The notes beneath the pieces are model-generated. The model made no database searches, was not told the DNA's origin, and saw only the letters and a program-made list of their open reading frames with translations. From Spirochaetia bacterium (GTDB lineage Bacteria; Spirochaetota; Spirochaetia; Treponematales; Breznakiellaceae), in NCBI GenBank assembly GCA_025997675.1, contig BNUX01000030.1, positions 1-30,182 on the forward strand: DNA of 30,182 bases, given 5' to 3'. Shown piece after piece: positions 25,555 through 30,182 of this stretch. Each line of letters begins with the position of its first letter. Position 1 is the first letter of the stretch. The position numbers and the translations under genes are program-made.

Positions 25555-27310
25555 GAACGTCCCCCTCAAGCCTTTGCAGCTCCGCCATCCGTGCGTAGAA
25601 GCCGCCCTTGTCAAGCAATTCCCGGGGAGCGCCGCATTCTGCTATCCGGCCCTGGTCCAGCACCACTACTAAGTCCGTATAGGCAAGGGTGGAAACCCGG
25701 TGGGAAACAATCACCGCCGTCCGTTTCTGCTCCTCCAGCAGTCCCCGGAGTATCCGCTTCTCCGTTTCCGCGTCCACGGCGGAAAGGGAATCATCCAGGA
25801 TAAGACATTCCGTGTCCATGACGAAGGCCCGGGCAATGGCGGTCCGCTGTTTTTGCCCCCCGGAAAGGGTAAGCCCCCGCTCACCGATGGTGGTGTCCCA
25901 GCCCTCTTTAAAGGCCGCCAGGTCCCGGTCCAGGGCTGCACGTTCCGCGCCCTCTTTGATACCGGATTCATCGGGGGTCTCCAGGCCGTAGGCGATATTG
26001 TTCCGGATGGAATCCGAAAAGAGGTAGCTGTCCTGGGGGGTTACCGCAAACAGGGAGCGCAGTGTTTCCAGGTCCCAGTCCCGCACATCCACGCCGCGCA
26101 CAAACACGGCGCCGGGGGGCGGGTCCACCATACGGGTCAGGGTCTTGAGCAGGGTGGACTTGCCGGAACCGGTGCGGCCCAGGATGCCCACCCAGGCGCC
26201 CCGGGGGATGTTCACGGAAATATTCTCCAGCACCTGTTTGTCACCATAGGCAAAGCTCAGGTTCCGTATCTCAATTTCGTTTTCAGGTTCTCCCGGCGGC
26301 GGGTGTACCGCCTGCGCGGGGGAAACAATGGAGGGTGTTGTGTTCAGCACCGTGTTCACCCGGCCCAAGCTCACGGCGCCCCGTTGGATCAGGTTCACCA
26401 TGAACCCCGCGCCCATGAGGGGCCAGATAAGCATTTGAAAATAGCTGAAGAGGGCCACCAGTTCGCCGGGACTCATAAGGCCCTCCACCACCCGGCGTCC
26501 GCCCACCAGGAGGAGGATCAGGGAGGTGAGGCCCGAAAGGAAGGTGATGAGGGGGAAGAACACCCCGAAGGTTTTGACCAGGACCATGTTGGCATCCCGG
26601 TAATCATCGTTGGTATCCGCAAACTTTTTGATGAACCACCATTCCTTTACGAAGGATTTGACCACCCGGATACCCGAAAAGGTTTCCTGGACCGCATCAC
26701 TCATGGCGGAGTAGGTTTCCTGCGCCTTTTGAAACTGTTTCCCTACCTTATGCCCAAAGAGGAGTATCAGCACCGTGATGGGCAAGAGGGGGATCACTGC
26801 GAAGGCTGCGGTCGAAGCGTCCTGGATAAAAATAATCACCAGGATTGCTGCGGCAAGGACCGTGCCGTCCACCAGGGCCACCAGCCCCATGCCGATGGCA
26901 TTCCGCACCGCCCCCACATCGTTGGTGGAACGGGCCATAAGGTCCCCGATTTTGTTTTCCTGGTAGAAATCGTAGGATAGGACAAGGAGGTGATCGAACA
27001 GCCTGCCCCGGAGCTCCTTTTCTATACGCCGGGATGAACCGTGGATAAAATACCGCCAGAGGAAACGTCCCGCGCCGACGAGCAGCATGGCGCCGGCCAT
27101 ACCAAGGCAGAGGAGGAAAATACGATAGAGAGCTCCGTTACTACTATTAATACTTCCCAGGGAAATCAGGTCCACCGCCTGGCGCACAAACTGGGGGATC
27201 AGTACCTGGGCGCCGTCCACCAGGAGCAGGCAGAGGAAGCCCAGGATATATTGCCTCCGGTACCGGACAAGGTAGGGCAGAATAGTTTTGTATTCTTTTA
27301 GTGCCGTCAT
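25547..27310 (-). CDS. ABC exporter half-transporter with degenerate catalytic residue
   Basis: A 587-residue exporter half. The six-helix membrane domain occupies about 1-320, and the NBD has Walker A GRTGSGKST (Lys384) and a canonical LSGGQ signature (482-486). Walker B is CLILDDSLSAVD, with Asp507 where the catalytic glutamate should be. This is the complementary pattern to the next gene. The LSGGQ here completes the consensus site with Glu602 of the partner, while the Asp507 site pairs with its ISSGQ. The layout matches heterodimeric exporters such as BmrCD and TM287/288. It overlaps the upstream unknown gene by 4 bp and the partner by 8 bp. Confidence 0.91.
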   Translation of the reverse strand: MTALKEYKTILPYLVRYRRQYILGFLCLLLVDGAQVLIPQFVRQAVDLISLGSINSSNGALYRIFLLCLGMAGAMLLVGAGRFLWRYFIHGSSRRIEKELRGRLFDHLLVLSYDFYQENKIGDLMARSTNDVGAVRNAIGMGLVALVDGTVLAAAILVIIFIQDASTAAFAVIPLLPITVLILLFGHKVGKQFQKAQETYSAMSDAVQETFSGIRVVKSFVKEWWFIKKFADTNDDYRDANMVLVKTFGVFFPLITFLSGLTSLILLLVGGRRVVEGLMSPGELVALFSYFQMLIWPLMGAGFMVNLIQRGAVSLGRVNTVLNTTPSIVSPAQAVHPPPGEPENEIEIRNLSFAYGDKQVLENISVNIPRGAWVGILGRTGSGKSTLLKTLTRMVDPPPGAVFVRGVDVRDWDLETLRSLFAVTPQDSYLFSDSIRNNIAYGLETPDESGIKEGAERAALDRDLAAFKEGWDTTIGERGLTLSGGQKQRTAIARAFVMDTECLILDDSLSAVDAETEKRILRGLLEEQKRTAVIVSHRVSTLAYTDLVVVLDQGRIAECGAPRELLDKGGFYARMAELQRLEGDVHG

Positions 27311-28095
27311 TTTTTCTTTAGGTCCGCTTCAAATCTGGTAACCCAGCTATTCTGTTTCTTCTTGATCTGCTCCTCCTCCTCCCGGTCACCCAGAACAAGG
27401 GAGAACCGGCGAAGGGCCGAAAGGTAAACAATTGCCAGCTTGAGGTCATCAATGTTCCTGGTGGACAGTTCGTACTTTTCCCGGTACCGGTCCGCCGCCT
27501 GGGAGAGCAGTTTTTTGGTCAGCCGCAAATGGTACATGGTGGGTTCATAGTCCGGGGAGCGGGGGTCCGTATTGGCCACCGCTGTTTTCAAATCCAAAAC
27601 ATTCTTCGCCACCGTTGCAAACCGCCCCTCAAGTTCCACGAAGGACCACTTCCACTTGGAATTCTCCCCAAAGGCATCTTCCAGCAGATGGATGGTAAGC
27701 CCCATCTTGCGGATAATCCGGTACCGATCCGCGGCGCTCAGGGCGGCAATCCCGGCGAGCCTGCCCTCGTAATCCGCAAAGGGGACGTCCACATAATTAC
27801 TCACCACCCCTTCCATGTAGGTAATCGCCTTTACCACCGATTTTCTGGCGTCATTGAGGACGTCATCGTCCTTGGTTCTGGTGATGGCTTCGGAAACCCC
27901 GTACAAAACAATATAGTTGGACGTAAGGTTGAGCATATCCTCCGCAAGGCCCACCAGCTTCATGGCCGCTTCGTCAATGTTCTGATGAAGCTGGGCTACG
28001 GTTTCCTTTTCCCGTTTCAGGATATCCTCAATGGCCTCGCGAAAACCACTTGTCCGTTCCAGATACCGGCTTTGCTCATGAGAAGTTTTCGCCAT
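27307..28095 (-). CDS. Helical cytoplasmic protein of unknown function
   Basis: A 262-residue protein with no signal peptide or membrane segment. It is almost entirely amphipathic helix, rich in Glu, Lys, Arg, Leu and Ala, with coiled-coil-like stretches near 20-60 and at the C-terminus (REEEEQIKKKQ). No catalytic or cysteine motif is visible. One possible folded core is WKWSFVELEGRFATVAKNVLDL, near 150-170. I do not recognise the family. It sits 9 bp after recN, whose TAA stop is part of its AAGGGGG ribosome-binding site, and overlaps the first ABC gene by 4 bp. Tight coupling suggests a role linked to the exporter or co-expression only. Confidence 0.8.
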   Translation of the reverse strand: MAKTSHEQSRYLERTSGFREAIEDILKREKETVAQLHQNIDEAAMKLVGLAEDMLNLTSNYIVLYGVSEAITRTKDDDVLNDARKSVVKAITYMEGVVSNYVDVPFADYEGRLAGIAALSAADRYRIIRKMGLTIHLLEDAFGENSKWKWSFVELEGRFATVAKNVLDLKTAVANTDPRSPDYEPTMYHLRLTKKLLSQAADRYREKYELSTRNIDDLKLAIVYLSALRRFSLVLGDREEEEQIKKKQNSWVTRFEADLKKK

Positions 28096-28104
28096 TGTTC
28101 CCCC

Positions 28105-29797
28105 TTACTTATATTTTCCCAGCAGTTCATCCGCATGGGCCAGCGCCGCCGCGCCCCCGGCATCCCCCGCCAGCATCCGGGCAATTTCCCCCCGGCGCGT
28201 AGCACCGGCAAGCACGGAAATAACGGTAGTGGTCCTGCCGCCCCCGGTCTTCTTTTCAACCCTCAAATGATTATCCGCCCGCACCGCGATACTGGCAAGG
28301 TGGGTCACGCAGAAGATCTGCTTAATCCCGCCAATCTTTTTCAGGTAGTCCCCCACCGCCAGGGCAACCTCCCCCCCCAATACCGGTATCGATCTCGTCA
28401 AACACCAGGGTTTCCTGGGTGTCCGCCCCGGAAAGTATCGTTTTTATGGCCAGCATCACCCGGGAAAGTTCCCCCCCGGAGGCAATGCGGGACAGATCCT
28501 TCAAGGGCTCCCCGGCATTGGCGGAGATGAGGAACTCCGCATCCTCCGCGCCCCAGGGACCGATTGTCCGCTGCCCTTCCGCCTGCCCCCGGGGATTTAA
28601 GGCCACGGCAAACCGGGCGTTGGGCATGCCCAGGCTTTTGAGGATGGCGCTTATCCGTTCTCCCAGCCTGGCCGCCCCGTCCCGTCGCTTTGCGCTCAGG
28701 GCTGCGGCCCGGCCCACCAGGTCCTTCTCCAAAAGGGCGATCTCCGCGCCCAGCCTGTCCCGATTTTCCCCGGCGTTGGAAAGGGCGTCAATCTCCGCCT
28801 CCGCTTCGACCTTATAGGCGAGTATGGCATCCTCATCGGCAAGCTTCCCGTACTTCTTCCGCAGCCGGTACAACAAAGCCAACCGTTCCTCCACCTCCTC
28901 CAGCCGCCCCGGTTCGTAACGGAGGGCGTCCCGGTAGGCCCGGACCTCCTCCGCCATATCCTCCGCCTCGTAGTACAAATCCGCCATCCGCTGCTGCTTG
29001 GCCGCAAGGTCCCCGTCAATGGCCGCCGCGTTCTCCAGGGCTGCTTTGATACGCCTGCTCAGGGACAACACCGACGGCTCATCCTCAAACAGGGCGGCAG
29101 CAGCGGCATTGGTATAGCCCGCCAGCTTTTCGAAGGATGCCAGCCGCTTGGATTCCATTTCTAGAACACGGCTCTCCCCGCTTTTAACCGCAGCCGCATC
29201 AATCTCTTCTATAGAATAGCGGAGTATCTCCAACCGGGCATCCCGGTCCCGCTCATTGGCGGAGGATGTTACCAGGATCTTCTTCTTTTCCGCCAGGTTC
29301 ATGAATAAGCGGTTGAACTGGGCGGCCTCCTCCTCAATCCCAGCGAAGCGGTCCAGGTATTTCCGGTGGGCCTCCTTGTGCAGCAGGGATTCGTGGGAGT
29401 GCTGGCCGTGGAGGTCAAAGAGAAGCCCCATACAGTGCTCCAGGTCGGTCCGGCTCACCGGCACATCCTGTATATATATCGAAGAGCGCCCGGATGTTTT
29501 GATATTCCGCCGGACGATGATACGCCGGTCCTCAATGGCAATATCCTTGCCCAGAAGCCAGTCCAGCACATCCCGGTTATCCGGCAAGATGGACACCACC
29601 GCAGACACCGACGCCTCATCGCTCCCGGTACGGATCACGGCAATGTCCGCCTTTGCCCCCAGAAGAAAACTGAGCGCCCCGACGATGATGGACTTTCCCG
29701 CGCCGGTTTCCCCGGTGAGGATATTCAGGCCCCCCTCAAAGGAAACCGAAAGGGTATCCACCAGCGCGTAGTTCCTGACATTGAGTTCCTCAAGCAT
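28105..29797 (-). pseudogene. recN: DNA repair ATPase RecN, interrupted by +1 frameshift in a G8 tract
   Basis: RecN is an SMC-like ATPase for double-strand-break repair. From ATG 29797 the frame encodes Walker A LTGETGAGKS (about 27-36), a long coiled coil, ASGGELSRVMLAIK and Walker B LVFDEIDTGIGG. It then leaves the family sequence at eight Gs (plus-strand C run 28371-28378). Seven Gs would restore GIGGEVALAVGDYLKKIGG and the rest, FCVTHLASIAVRADNHLRVEKK, which lies in the next frame and ends at 28105. The joined protein would be 563 residues, normal for RecN. Possible causes are a sequencing error, a true mutation, slippage, or phase variation. An in-frame TTG at 29812 is a weaker alternative start. 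The chosen start overlaps nadK by 8 bp. Confidence 0.88.
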
Positions 29798-30182
29798 GGG
29801 GTCCCCCGCCAAGGGTCAACCTGCCCCCGGACCAGTTGAGCTTGGTACGCAGGGCATTGTAAAACCCCTCCCGGTCCGAGGCAACAAGCAGGGCGTCCCG
29901 GGGGGCCCGGCGTATATAAATCTTATCCCGGGGTTCCAGGGACTCCGCCACTTGCCCGTCCAGGGTAAGGATGATGCCGCTCCGCTGTTCGCTTTCCAGT
30001 TCCACAATCACTGTTTCGTGGGCGGGGACCACCATAGGGCGGTTGGACAGGGTAAAGGGGCAGACCGGGTTGATGATCACCGCCGCCAGTTCCGGGTCCA
30101 GGATGGGTCCCCCGGCGGCTACCGAGTAGGCGGTGGAGCCCGTGGGGGTAGCTACGATAAGCCCGTCGGACCGGTAATGCCC
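29790..30182 (-). CDS. nadK: NAD kinase, C-terminal part (5' end outside the window)
   Basis: The last 130 residues of an ATP-NAD kinase, which makes NADP. The gene runs off the right edge, so the start and the N-terminal GGDGT loop are not seen. The diagnostic central motif is visible at the edge: GHYRSDGLIVATPTGSTAYS, then AAGGPILDPELAAVIINPVCPF. The all-beta C-terminal domain follows, with LTLDGQVAESLEPRDKIYIRRAP and YNALRTKLNWSGG. It overlaps recN by 8 bp, an order common in several bacterial groups. Supply of NADP and repair functions are probably co-transcribed with the downstream exporter genes. Confidence 0.94.
   Translation of the reverse strand, partial: GHYRSDGLIVATPTGSTAYSVAAGGPILDPELAAVIINPVCPFTLSNRPMVVPAHETVIVELESEQRSGIILTLDGQVAESLEPRDKIYIRRAPRDALLVASDREGFYNALRTKLNWSGGRLTLGGGPHA

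Noticed and set aside
28105..28401. Separate small gene downstream of recN
   Set aside because: Its sequence is the missing RecN C-terminus (GGEVALAVGDYLKK onward) in another frame, so it belongs to the broken recN.

Overview
The window is about 30 kb of GC-rich bacterial chromosome. It is densely packed, and nearly every gene lies on the minus strand. Gene content and order suggest a treponeme-like spirochaete, perhaps from the free-living or insect-gut group: nadK followed by recN, an AddAB-type helicase-nuclease pair, a complete trp operon, an RND pump with a PII-like partner, and short tandem-repeat arrays between genes. The assignment is inference from recognised families, because no rRNA or other phylogenetic marker is present.

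Layout from left to right. (1) 1-600: a tRNA-Leu(CAA), a small membrane-anchored coiled-coil protein on the plus strand, and a GC-rich hairpin between convergent genes. (2) 598-7832, minus: a drug-efflux locus read as tetR (with two fused TetR domains), tolC-like outer-membrane factor, lipoprotein membrane-fusion protein, RND pump, PII-like protein. A TetR-type operator lies in front of tetR. (3) 7921-8120: ten contiguous 20-bp repeats, each a dyad. (4) 8123-21084, minus: the full tryptophan operon trpE-G-D-C-F-B-A followed by addB-addA. Most genes overlap by 4 or 8 bp, and the trpA stop codon lies inside the addB ribosome-binding site. (5) 21085-21274: the divergent trpE/MFS intergenic region, with a strong trpE promoter and a 22-bp tandem array. 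(6) 21275-23512, plus: an MFS transporter fused to a HEAT-like repeat domain. (7) 23515-30182, minus: nadK (5' end outside the window), recN (broken by one extra G in a G8 tract), a conserved-looking helical protein of unknown function, and a heterodimeric ABC exporter pair.

Functionally, region 2 is a self-contained tripartite efflux system with its own regulator. Region 4 makes tryptophan from chorismate and probably co-transcribes the double-strand-break repair nuclease. Region 7 combines NAD phosphorylation, RecN repair and an asymmetric ABC exporter in one unit. Items most worth a second look are the recN frameshift, the two phased repeat arrays that bracket the trp-addBA unit, the double TetR regulator, the MFS-HEAT fusion and the PII-like protein attached to the RND pump. 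I found no phage, insertion sequence or CRISPR array, and I see no clearly novel multi-gene defence system.
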